Positions 5,986 through 13,414 of a DNA stretch of 20,122 nucleotides are shown here, piece by piece. The notes below the pieces were generated by a model, which saw only the letters and a program-made list of their open reading frames with translations, made no database searches and was not told where the DNA came from. This DNA is from an uncultured Solirubrobacteraceae bacterium (GTDB lineage Bacteria; Actinomycetota; Thermoleophilia; Solirubrobacterales; Solirubrobacteraceae): NCBI GenBank assembly GCA_902806215.1, contig CADCVT010000033.1, forward strand, positions 1-20,122, written 5' to 3'. Position 1 is the stretch's first letter. Every line of letters starts with the position of its first letter. The position numbers were made by a program, and so were the translations under genes.

Positions 5986-7550
5986 CGCCTCGATCTGTAC
6001 CACTTGGGCGACGTCGTCGGCGGCGGGGTCATCGATGCGCGGACGACGATCATGCTCGGCGCGGGATCGTCGACGTGCAGCGCGAGGCGCGTGCCGAGGT
6101 CGTCGAGCGTCACCGCCTCGGCGAACACGCCGAACGCCTGCGCGAGCGCGACGAAGTCCGGCGTGTGCAGAAGGAACCGATCCCCACCCGCCCCGCCTCC
6201 GTCCTGCGGGCGCAGCATCCCGTAGCCGCCGTCGTCGAAGAGCAGGACGGTGACCGGCAGGCGCTCCTGCTCGGCGGCCGCGAGCTCGCCGCAGGCGAAC
6301 AGGAACCCGCCGTCGCCGCAGATCGCGACGGTCGGCCGGCGCGACAGCGACGCGCCCAGCGCGGCCGGGAACCCGAACCCGAGCGTCCCCCAGCCGATCG
6401 GGTACTGCAGCCCCTCCGTCGGGCGGTAGCCGCCGACCCAGTAGCCGGGGATGCACATGTCGCACACCACCGCCGCGTCGGGCGGGAGCGCCTCGTCGAG
6501 CGCGGCGATCAGCGTGCGGGCGCCCTCGTCGGCGACCACGACGTCCGGCGGGTCGAACCAGCGCGACCGGCGCACGTCCACGGCGATCGAGCCTGCCGCC
6601 GCGGCGTCCGCGACGACGACGAGGTCGGGCTCCCAGTTCTTCGCCGCGTCGGCGGCGTCGACGTTGAGCTGGATGAGCGTCGGCGGCCGCGGCTGCTGCC
6701 AGTTCTGCGTGTCCGTGCCGTCGAGGTCGGTCCCGACGCCGATGACGACGTCGGCCTGGTCCCACAGCGCGCCGACGGCCGGGTCGTGCAGCGGAGCGAG
6801 CGCGGTCGGGTGCAATCCGGCGGCACCGAACGTCGTGACGAGCGGCGCGCCAAGCCGTGCGGCGAGCGCTCCGAGCGCGGCTCCCGCGTGGCGTGCGCCG
6901 CCGCCCGCGAGGACGAGCGGTCGCCGGGCGGCGGTGAGCAGGTCGGTCGCCCGCTGGATCTGGCCGCTGTCCGCGGTGGGTGCGGCAGCGCCGCCGGACT
7001 GCGTCGATGAGGAAGTGGCCCTGTTCGCGCGGCGCTCCGCCGGTGCGCTGAGGAGGTCCGTCGGGACGCCGACGTAGACCGGGCCGCGTGGCGCGGTCAT
7101 CGCCGTCGCGATCGCCTCCGTGATCCGCTCGCCGAGGTCGTCGTCTGGCACGGCGGCGTGCTGGTGCTTGGTGACCGGGGCGAACATCGCCGCCTGGTCG
7201 CTCGTCTCGTGCAGGACGCCGCGCACGACACCCGGGCGGCGCAGCGTGGACGGGATGTCGGTCGCGACGAGCACGACGGGCGACCCCGACGCGTTGGCCT
7301 CGCCGATCGCGGTGAGGCAGTTCGCGGCGCCGGGGCCGGTCGTCACGAGCGCGACGCCGACCTTGCCGGTGGCGCGGGCGTAGCCGTCGGCGGCGTAGCC
7401 GGCGGTCGGCTCGTGGCGGACCGAGACGGGGCGGATGCCGGACGCCCGCAGCGCCTCCCACAGCCGGAGGTTGTGCACGCCCGGCAGGCCGAAGACGACC
7501 TCCACCTCGGCGGCCTCGAGCGCCGCGACGATCCCGTCGGCACCGGTCAT
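5982..7550 (-). CDS. Thiamine-diphosphate 2-oxoacid decarboxylase / acetolactate-synthase-like enzyme
   Basis: A 522-residue three-domain ThDP enzyme. The N-terminal Pyr domain has the pattern VFGLPGVHNL and catalytic Glu47 in VRHEPTAGYAADGYAR; a central domain spans about 195-330; the PP domain carries the cofactor motif GDGG (412-415). The second half of that motif, normally Asn-Asn, is Asp439-Asp440-Gly. The family includes acetolactate synthase, benzoylformate decarboxylase and 5-guanidino-2-oxopentanoate decarboxylase (AruI-like). With an amine/amino-acid oxidase before it and an aldehyde dehydrogenase after it, decarboxylation of a 2-oxoacid to an aldehyde is the likeliest role. No small acetolactate synthase regulatory subunit gene is nearby, arguing against a biosynthetic acetolactate synthase. 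Its ATG overlaps the preceding stop by 4 nt. Confidence 0.9.
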   Translation of the reverse strand: MTGADGIVAALEAAEVEVVFGLPGVHNLRLWEALRASGIRPVSVRHEPTAGYAADGYARATGKVGVALVTTGPGAANCLTAIGEANASGSPVVLVATDIPSTLRRPGVVRGVLHETSDQAAMFAPVTKHQHAAVPDDDLGERITEAIATAMTAPRGPVYVGVPTDLLSAPAERRANRATSSSTQSGGAAAPTADSGQIQRATDLLTAARRPLVLAGGGARHAGAALGALAARLGAPLVTTFGAAGLHPTALAPLHDPAVGALWDQADVVIGVGTDLDGTDTQNWQQPRPPTLIQLNVDAADAAKNWEPDLVVVADAAAAGSIAVDVRRSRWFDPPDVVVADEGARTLIAALDEALPPDAAVVCDMCIPGYWVGGYRPTEGLQYPIGWGTLGFGFPAALGASLSRRPTVAICGDGGFLFACGELAAAEQERLPVTVLLFDDGGYGMLRPQDGGGAGGDRFLLHTPDFVALAQAFGVFAEAVTLDDLGTRLALHVDDPAPSMIVVRASMTPPPTTSPKWYRSRR

Positions 7551-8665
7551 ACGACGTGGAGCTCCGGCCGTGCGGCGTCGCGCGCGAAGCGCTCGACGCT
7601 CAGCGGCCCGACGTCGACGAACGGCTCGCGCCCGAGCACGAGGTCGCGGAGGATCTCGCCCACGGCCGGGCCCTGGAGGAAGCCGTGGCCGCTGAAGCCG
7701 GTGGCGTAGAGGAAGCGCTGCACGTGCGCAGCCTCGCCGATCAGCGCGTTGTGGTCCGGGCTCATCTCGTACAGGCCCGACCAGCCGCCGCGCAGCGGCG
7801 CCCGTGCCACCGCCGGGGCGCGCCGCTCGGCGGCCTCGGCCAGCGCCGTCTCGACGTCCTCGTCGTCGGACGCGATCCCCATGAGCAGGCCCGGCCCCTC
7901 GCGATGGAAGTAGAAGCCCGTCGAGAAGTCGATCGTCATCGGCAGCTCGTCGGGCAGGCCGTCGAAGCCGCCGGTGAACCGCACGCGTCGCTCGACCGCC
8001 TCCACCGGGAGCGGGACGCCGGCCATCGCCCCGACCGGTGCCGACCACGGGCCCGCGCAGCAGATGACCGTCGACGTCTCGACGCGGCCGCCGTCGGTGA
8101 CCACGGCGCGGATCGCGCCGCCGTCGACCTCGATGCCGGTCACGTCGGCGCCGGTGACGATCCGCGCGCCGTGCTCGCGCGCGGCCGCGGCGTAGCCCTG
8201 CACGACCGCCTCGGGCGTCGCGTGCCCGTCGCCCGGGGAGAACGCCGCGGCGAGCACGCCCTCGACGTCGAGCAGCGGGCACAGCTCCCGTGCCTCGGCC
8301 GCCGACACGAGCCGGCTCGGGACGCCGAGCGCGTTCTTCACCGCGATCGCGCGCTCGAACGCGGCGACGTCGTCCCCGCGCGTGAGCACGAAGAGGTAGC
8401 CCGAGCGATGCAGGTCGATCTCCGCGCCGGGCCGGCGCCCGAAGTCGGCGAACGCCTCGAGCGACCGCGCCCCGAGCCGGATGTTCAGCTCGTCGGAGAA
8501 CTGGGCGCGCACGCCGCCCGCGGCGCGCGACGTCGACCCCGACGCCAGTTGCGCACGCTCCAGGAGCACGACGTCGCGCACCCCCGCCTCCGCGAGGTGG
8601 AACGCGGCGCTCGCCCCCATGACGCCCCCGCCGACGATGACGAGGGACGCCGTGCGCGGCAACAT
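7547..8665 (-). CDS. FAD-dependent oxidoreductase (DAO / glycine-sarcosine oxidase family)
   Basis: A 372-residue flavoprotein of the D-amino-acid oxidase fold. The N-terminal dinucleotide motif VIVGGGVMGASAAFHLAEAG (9-28) ends its strand-helix-strand unit with an acidic residue (LLER), as in FAD binders, followed by ASGSTSRAAGG typical of sarcosine/glycine oxidase relatives. The C-terminal region has GFSGHGFLQGPAVGEILRDL, the usual FAD-contacting end of the family. Such enzymes oxidise a secondary amine or amino acid to an imine and then an oxo compound. It is the first gene of a three-gene operon (4-nt overlaps), so it likely supplies the 2-oxoacid for the ThDP enzyme; the actual substrate is unknown. 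Its ATG lies within a perfect hairpin (8663-8688), hinting at translational control. Confidence 0.9.
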   Translation of the reverse strand: MLPRTASLVIVGGGVMGASAAFHLAEAGVRDVVLLERAQLASGSTSRAAGGVRAQFSDELNIRLGARSLEAFADFGRRPGAEIDLHRSGYLFVLTRGDDVAAFERAIAVKNALGVPSRLVSAAEARELCPLLDVEGVLAAAFSPGDGHATPEAVVQGYAAAAREHGARIVTGADVTGIEVDGGAIRAVVTDGGRVETSTVICCAGPWSAPVGAMAGVPLPVEAVERRVRFTGGFDGLPDELPMTIDFSTGFYFHREGPGLLMGIASDDEDVETALAEAAERRAPAVARAPLRGGWSGLYEMSPDHNALIGEAAHVQRFLYATGFSGHGFLQGPAVGEILRDLVLGREPFVDVGPLSVERFARDAARPELHVV

Positions 8666-8688
8666 GCGGCTGACCCTACAGCCGCATG
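8663..8688. promoter_or_regulatory. Perfect hairpin covering the start codon of the FAD oxidoreductase
   Basis: CATGCGGCTG (8663-8672) and CAGCCGCATG (8679-8688) are exact reverse complements around a 6-nt loop. On the minus-strand transcript the loop is UAGGGU, which could serve as Shine-Dalgarno, and the start codon is the end of the stem. It fills most of the 39-nt gap after the M14 peptidase stop. No T-tract follows, so a translation-control element, a stem separating two cistrons, or an operator are all possible. Confidence 0.6.
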
Positions 8689-8704
8689 CGCCCGCCGTCC
8701 GGCA

Positions 8705-11260
8705 CTAGCCGCGCGCGGCCTTCTTCTTCTTGGTCGCCTTCTTGCGCTTGGCCGGCGACCGCTTCTCCGCGCAGAGCTTGTAGCGGCGCGTCGTCGCGAC
8801 CTTGCGGCCGTTGCGGGCCTTGCCTGCGACCCGCACGCGGACCTGCCCGCCGGCGCGGCCCTTGAGCGACACCGGGACCGTGTAGCGCGTGCCCTTGCGC
8901 TTGACCTTGCCGGTGCGGACCTTCTTGCCGTCGACGGTGACCGTGAAGCGCTTGACGCGCGAGCGCGACTTGACGGTGATGGTCATCGCCCGGCGGCTCG
9001 TGCACCCGCTGCCGGCGCCGCCGGCGATCGAGCCGCGGATGGCGGGACGCAGGTCGCTCGACGCGCCGGTCGGGTCGGTGCCCGGGCGCAGCTTGCCAAG
9101 GCCCGGGGCGTCGTGCTTGATCGCGTTCTCCATGAGGAACAGGCCGGAGTACGTCAGGCCGTAGTTGCGTAGCCCGTAGCGGTGGTCGTTGTCCTCGATC
9201 GGCGTCGGGAGGGCTCCGCCGACGATGCGGATCTTGCCCTTGCCCAGGGCGACCTCGCCGATCGACGTCTGCGACCCGTCGTCGAGGTTCTTGTCGATCG
9301 CCGGGTCCTCGCCCGTCAGCGTCTCGGTGGTCGTGCCGATCGTGCGGCCGCCGGCGGCCTTCCAGGCGTCGGACGCCACGACGCGCGTCGGCGCGGTGTC
9401 GACCTTCTCCTTGACGCCCGAGATGCCGTAGCCGACGACAGGCGACTCGACGAGCTGCCGGGCGTTCGGGCGCAGGCCCTTGGTCATCGGGTGGTCGAAG
9501 GTGTTGAAGTTCGCGTACGGCGCGTAGACCTGCAGCGTCGAGATCGCCTCCTTCTTGACGACGCCGAGGTCGGCAAGCGCCTCGACGGCCTTGTCGGTCA
9601 GCACGAGGTTGCCGCCTCGGTTGACCCAGGCCTTGAGGTTCGCGAAGTACCGCTTGGCGTCGACCTTGCGGCCCGAGCCGTCGATCGGGAGCGCGGTGTC
9701 GGCGAGCACGAGCGAATCGACCTGGTCGAGCGCCTCGGCGTCCTCGGCGATCTCACCGCTGGACAGGCCGAAGAACGGACGCGGCATGAGCCGGCTCGTA
9801 TCGGTGAACCACTTCTGGTTCGAGACCTCGTAGGGCTTCTGCTCGACCGGCTTGCCGTCGGCGCCCTTGCCCGAGCCGCCGGGTCCGGGCTTGGTGCCGA
9901 TGCCGTTCTCGTCCTTGTCGGTGACCGTGTCCGGGTTGACCACGAAGCCCGCGCGCCCAGCCGGGTCGACGACGACGTTCTCGTCGTTGAACTCCTCCTT
10001 CTGGAAGAGCGCATACGCCATCGCGGTCTTGATGATCCCGCGCGTCGCGTTGATGTGGTTCTCCTGCAGGAAGACGTTCCACGTCTTCTCGGGAACCGTG
10101 TGGTTGAACATGATCTCGTAGTCCATCCCGGTCACGCCGAGATCGGTGGCGAGGTAGTCGCCGATGAAGCCGGTGTCGGTGTAGCCGAGCGTGTCCCACA
10201 CCGTCGCCCAGTGCGCGGGTTTCAGCGGGATGGCGCGGGCGTACTCGGCGTCGTTGCCGCCGGTCGCGTTCTCCTTCTCCTCCACGATGCCCTCGAAGAG
10301 CGTCGCGTCGATGACCGACTTCGTGCGCTCGGCGATCGCCATGAGGCGTCGGTGGTCGACAGAGTCGAACTCGCCCGCCGGATACATGATGTCCATGTAC
10401 GCCTGCGAGTTGAGCTCGCCGTGGATGTCGGCGCCGTAGGCCATCTTGCCGTCGCGGCCCATGTCCGCGACCTCGTGCATGAACCGCGTGCCGTAGTTGG
10501 CCTCGCTCTCCTGCAGCGGGTTGCGGCCCGGGTTGATGCGCCCGGTCGTCGGCATCTGGCGGTTGAGGTCCACGCCGAGGCCGTTTCCGCGGTTGTACGT
10601 GCTCGGGGCCGGCGGGTTCCAGAAGTCGCCCTGCGCCCAGCCGTCGACGTTGAAGTCGACGAGGTACACGGCCTCGTCCTTCAGGACGTCCTTGACCTCG
10701 GGCTCGTGGAAGGTCTCCTTGCGACCCGTCGAGGAGTCGTAGTTGTCGATGCCGTCGGGCAGCTTGCCGCCGCTCTGCGCGGCCATGGCGAGGTCCTCGG
10801 CCGTGCGGAGGCCGCCCTCGAGGCCGCCGCGCTCGTTGCCGTGGACCGACAGCGAGTAGAAGAGCGTCTCCTTGCCCTTGTCGGGGACCTGGTGGTCGGT
10901 GATCTTGACCACCTGGATGTTGCGGCCGTCGCCGGTGTCGCCCGCCTCGCCGGGGCGCTTCTTGTCGGCGCCGACGCTGACGGCGGGGTTGCCGTAGCGG
11001 TCCTTCAGCGTGAAGACGCTGACCCAGCGGGGGTACTTCTTCGCCAGGTACTCGAGCCCGTGCTGGTACTCCTGGAAGCCGAACGGGTCGGGGGAGTACT
11101 GCACGTACGCGCGGGAGAGCGCCGCCTCCGGGAAGATGCGCCCGCCGCAGGCCGCCGACGGCGGCCCGCCCTTGTATCCGTCGGTACAGACCGGGGTCGC
11201 CGCCGCAGGGGCGGCAAGCATGAGCAGAAGCAGGCAGGCGGACAGCGCGACGCGAGGCAT
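8705..11260 (-). CDS. Secreted M14-family zinc carboxypeptidase with basic C-terminal tail
   Basis: An 851-residue exported metallopeptidase. The signal peptide is MPRVALSACLLLLMLAAPAA. The M14 catalytic domain shows zinc ligands His140 and Glu143 in SVHGNERGG, the substrate-binding Asn233-Arg234 in GVDLNRQMP, the third zinc ligand His280 in GADIHGE, and Glu382 in GMDYEIMF as the likely general base. Residues ~480-715 look like a second alpha/beta domain (SLVLADTALP, GGNLVLTDKAV) resembling the class I amidotransferase-like domain seen after some bacterial M14 enzymes; I am less sure of this. From ~755 a Lys/Arg-rich beta-like domain leads to a tail ending in KKATKKKKAARG, perhaps binding the anionic cell wall. 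The chosen ATG at 11260 begins at the signal peptide; the frame stays open to 11662, but that part is antisense to the STAS gene. Confidence 0.9.
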   Translation of the reverse strand: MPRVALSACLLLLMLAAPAAATPVCTDGYKGGPPSAACGGRIFPEAALSRAYVQYSPDPFGFQEYQHGLEYLAKKYPRWVSVFTLKDRYGNPAVSVGADKKRPGEAGDTGDGRNIQVVKITDHQVPDKGKETLFYSLSVHGNERGGLEGGLRTAEDLAMAAQSGGKLPDGIDNYDSSTGRKETFHEPEVKDVLKDEAVYLVDFNVDGWAQGDFWNPPAPSTYNRGNGLGVDLNRQMPTTGRINPGRNPLQESEANYGTRFMHEVADMGRDGKMAYGADIHGELNSQAYMDIMYPAGEFDSVDHRRLMAIAERTKSVIDATLFEGIVEEKENATGGNDAEYARAIPLKPAHWATVWDTLGYTDTGFIGDYLATDLGVTGMDYEIMFNHTVPEKTWNVFLQENHINATRGIIKTAMAYALFQKEEFNDENVVVDPAGRAGFVVNPDTVTDKDENGIGTKPGPGGSGKGADGKPVEQKPYEVSNQKWFTDTSRLMPRPFFGLSSGEIAEDAEALDQVDSLVLADTALPIDGSGRKVDAKRYFANLKAWVNRGGNLVLTDKAVEALADLGVVKKEAISTLQVYAPYANFNTFDHPMTKGLRPNARQLVESPVVGYGISGVKEKVDTAPTRVVASDAWKAAGGRTIGTTTETLTGEDPAIDKNLDDGSQTSIGEVALGKGKIRIVGGALPTPIEDNDHRYGLRNYGLTYSGLFLMENAIKHDAPGLGKLRPGTDPTGASSDLRPAIRGSIAGGAGSGCTSRRAMTITVKSRSRVKRFTVTVDGKKVRTGKVKRKGTRYTVPVSLKGRAGGQVRVRVAGKARNGRKVATTRRYKLCAEKRSPAKRKKATKKKKAARG

Positions 11261-11289
11261 GACTCTGGAACGTGGACGAACGGACGATC

Positions 11290-11321
11290 TTGCGGTGGCT
11301 CCGTTCCGTATAGGCTCAACG
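11290..11321 (+). promoter_or_regulatory. Possible promoter of the STAS gene (leaderless start)
   Basis: TATAGG (11309-11314) or the overlapping TAGGCT (11311-11316) lies 7-12 nt before the GTG at 11321, the distance expected for transcription starting at or near the start codon. A -35-like TTGCGG at 11290 has a short spacer (13-15 nt). No Shine-Dalgarno is visible, which suits a leaderless mRNA. The 60-nt gap also has to hold the divergent promoter of the M14 peptidase. Confidence 0.35.
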
Positions 11322-11716
11322 TGCCCGTGTCGTTCGCCTCCCCCCACTTCGAGCTGAGCGAGGAATCCCTCGACGAGCAGACGCACCTCATCGCCGTTCG
11401 CGGCGAGGTGCACGTCTCGACGGCCCCGGAGTTCTCCGAGCGGCTCAACGACGCCATTGCCAAGGGGAAAACCGGCGTGGTCATCGACATGACGAACGTC
11501 GAGTTCATCGACTCGACCGGGCTCAGCGTCCTGTTGAACGCCCTGCGCCGCGTCACGCGCCAGCAGGGCGCCCTCGCGCTCGCCGTCTCCAACCCCACCG
11601 TGCTGCGACTGTTCGAGATCACACGCCTGGACTCGACGTTCGACATCGCGCCGACGCGCCAAGATGCGATCGATCGCGTTCAGCGCAACGGCGTCAGCTC
11701 AGACGGCGCCCCGTAG
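11321..11716 (+). CDS. STAS-domain anti-sigma factor antagonist
   Basis: A 131-residue single STAS-domain protein of the SpoIIAA/RsbV type. The loop with the phosphorylatable serine, FIDSTGLSVL (Ser65), is intact, as are the preceding strand VVIDMTNVEF and the following helix. Such proteins, when unphosphorylated, bind an anti-sigma kinase and free an alternative sigma factor. No partner kinase or sigma gene is in the window. The start is GTG at 11321 (a second GTG at 11327 is possible). The last 37 bases overlap the 3' end of serS on the other strand. The frame is open far upstream, but that region is antisense to the M14 peptidase. Confidence 0.9.
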   Translation: MPVSFASPHFELSEESLDEQTHLIAVRGEVHVSTAPEFSERLNDAIAKGKTGVVIDMTNVEFIDSTGLSVLLNALRRVTRQQGALALAVSNPTVLRLFEITRLDSTFDIAPTRQDAIDRVQRNGVSSDGAP

Positions 11717-12921
11717 GGCACCAGCGCCTCCGGGAGCGCGACGGAGCCGTCGTCGCGCTGCCCGTTCTCGAGCAGCGCGATGATCGTCCGGCCGACGGCG
11801 ACTGCCGTGCCGTTGAGCGTGTGGACGTCCTCCGGCCTGCCGCCCTCGCGACGTGATCGGATCTTCAGCCGGCGCGCCTGGAAGTCCGTCGTGTTCGAGC
11901 ACGACGTGAGCTCGCGGTAGCGCTCCTGCCCCGGCAGCCACGCCTCGAGGTCGAACTTCCGCGCGGCGCTCGCGCCGAGGTCGCCGACGGCGATGTCGAC
12001 GACGCGGTACGGGATCCCGAGCTCTGAGAGGATCTCCTCCTCGATCGCGAGCAGGCGCTGGTGCTCGTCGGGGGACTCCTCGGCCGGCACGAACGCGAAC
12101 ATCTCGACCTTGTCGAACTGGTGCACGCGGAAGATCCCGCGCGTGTCGCGGCCGGCGGCGCCCGCCTCGCGCCGGAAGCAGGGCGAGAACCCGGCGTAGC
12201 GCCTGGGGAGCTGGTCGCCCTCGAGGATCTCGTCGGCGTGCAGCGACGCCAGCGCGACCTCGGAGGTCCCGACGAGGTACAGGTCGTCGGAGGGCACGTG
12301 GTAGATCTGCTGCTCGGTGTCGGGGAGCATGCCCGTGCCGTACAGCGCGTCCTCGCGGACGAGCACCGGCGGGATGACCGCCTCGAAGCCCTTGCCGCGC
12401 AGCTTCTCGAGCGCCCAGCGGACGAGCGCGAGCTCGAGGAACACGAGCTCTCCACGCAGGTAGGCGAAGCGCGAGCCGCTCAGCCGCGCGCCGCGCTCCA
12501 TGTCGATCCCCTCACCCGCGAGCTCGAGGTGATCCTTGCCGGTCTTCGTCGCGTCGCCGACCTCGCGCACGACCGTGTCCTCGAGCGGCGCGTCGGGCTC
12601 GGGCAGGTTCGGGATCGCGTAGAGCAACCCGTCGCGCTCGCGCTCGACCTCCTCGCGCTCGGACCCGAGCGCCTTGACCTGCGCGGCCACGTCCTGCATC
12701 CGCGCGATCGCCTCGGTGGCGTCCTCGCCGGACTTCTTGGCGCGACCGATCTCCTGCGAGGCGGCGTTCTGCTCGGCGCGAAGCTCCTCGAACCGCGCGA
12801 CGGCGTCGCGCCAGCGGCCGTCGAGCTCGAGCCAGCGGTCGACGGTCTCGGTGTCGCCGCGCCGCGCGAGCGCCGCGCGGACCCCGTCGGGGTCGCGACG
12901 GATCAGCTTCGGGTCGAGCAC
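11680..12921 (-). CDS. serS: Seryl-tRNA synthetase
   Basis: A 413-residue class II aminoacyl-tRNA synthetase that charges tRNA-Ser (and tRNA-Sec). The N-terminal antiparallel coiled-coil arm is visible at about 27-100 (heptad-like VARFEELRAEQNAASQEIG and ALGSEREEVERERDG). The active site has GTSEVAL (218-224), motif 2 FRREAG (249-254) with FRVHQFDKVE, the SCSNTTDFQARR block, and motif 3 NGTAVAVGRTIIALLENGQ, where the usual NGSGLAVGR has become NGTAVAVGR. The start is GTG at 12921 giving MLDPKLIRRDPDGVR, the standard opening of the family. It lies 15 nt after the cytochrome c gene, so both are probably cotranscribed. Its end runs into the STAS gene by 37 nt, tail to tail. Confidence 0.96.
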   Translation of the reverse strand: MLDPKLIRRDPDGVRAALARRGDTETVDRWLELDGRWRDAVARFEELRAEQNAASQEIGRAKKSGEDATEAIARMQDVAAQVKALGSEREEVERERDGLLYAIPNLPEPDAPLEDTVVREVGDATKTGKDHLELAGEGIDMERGARLSGSRFAYLRGELVFLELALVRWALEKLRGKGFEAVIPPVLVREDALYGTGMLPDTEQQIYHVPSDDLYLVGTSEVALASLHADEILEGDQLPRRYAGFSPCFRREAGAAGRDTRGIFRVHQFDKVEMFAFVPAEESPDEHQRLLAIEEEILSELGIPYRVVDIAVGDLGASAARKFDLEAWLPGQERYRELTSCSNTTDFQARRLKIRSRREGGRPEDVHTLNGTAVAVGRTIIALLENGQRDDGSVALPEALVPYGAPSELTPLR

Positions 12922-12936
12922 CGGACGCCGGCCGGG

Positions 12937-13392
12937 TCAGCGGCCGGGGCCGCCCTGGTCGGTCTCCTCGTCGCCCTGCACGCTGGTGTCGGGCGTCTGG
13001 CTGCGTGCGGCCCTGCGCCCGGCGTACTTCGCCAGGAACTCGGCCACCTTCTCGGCCTCGTCGCCGACGACGATGTTCTCGGGCATGATCGCGCCGGAGA
13101 AGCCGCCGTTGCGGATCGCGTAGAGGACGGCGTCCTTGTCCTCGCGCCGGGTGTTGAAGCTCGGGCCGTCGGGGCGCTCGCGGTTGCGGACGCTGATGGC
13201 CGAGCCCTCCGTGCCGACCTCGTCGAGGGTGTGGCAGCCGCCGCACCTGTCGGCGAAGATCACCGCGCCGTCGCTGATGCGGTCGTTGCCGCGGTCGGCC
13301 TTGTCGAGGTTGATCCGCTCCGATCCGCAGGCGGTCGTGAGGGCTGCCGCGGAGGCGAGGAGCGTGAGGTGCTTGAGTCGGGGGCGGGTCAT
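12937..13392 (-). CDS. Membrane-anchored c-type cytochrome (lipoprotein)
   Basis: A 151-residue mono-haem cytochrome c. A signal sequence with the lipobox LTTAC (Cys22) indicates a lipoprotein on the outer face of the membrane. The haem motif is CGGCH (Cys50, Cys53, His54), and Met103 in SGAIMPEN is the probable sixth ligand, as in class I cytochromes of the cytochrome c6/cbb3 CcoP-like type. The C-terminus (about 127-151) is a polar tail with no clear fold. It is divergent to a cupredoxin-like lipoprotein gene, with only 22 nt between start codons, suggesting that both surface electron carriers are controlled together. serS follows after 15 nt. Its electron partner is not identifiable here. 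Confidence 0.9.
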   Translation of the reverse strand: MTRPRLKHLTLLASAAALTTACGSERINLDKADRGNDRISDGAVIFADRCGGCHTLDEVGTEGSAISVRNRERPDGPSFNTRREDKDAVLYAIRNGGFSGAIMPENIVVGDEAEKVAEFLAKYAGRRAARSQTPDTSVQGDEETDQGGPGR

Positions 13393-13414
13393 GCGAGCCG
13401 AAGACTCTACGAGA

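Noticed and set aside
5986..7461. Upstream extension of the aldehyde dehydrogenase frame
   Set aside because: Arg-rich sequence in another frame of the ThDP gene; the true start is ATG at 5985 with an overlapping stop.
9182..11320. Upstream extension of the STAS frame
   Set aside because: Antisense to the M14 peptidase; the STAS domain starts at GTG 11321.
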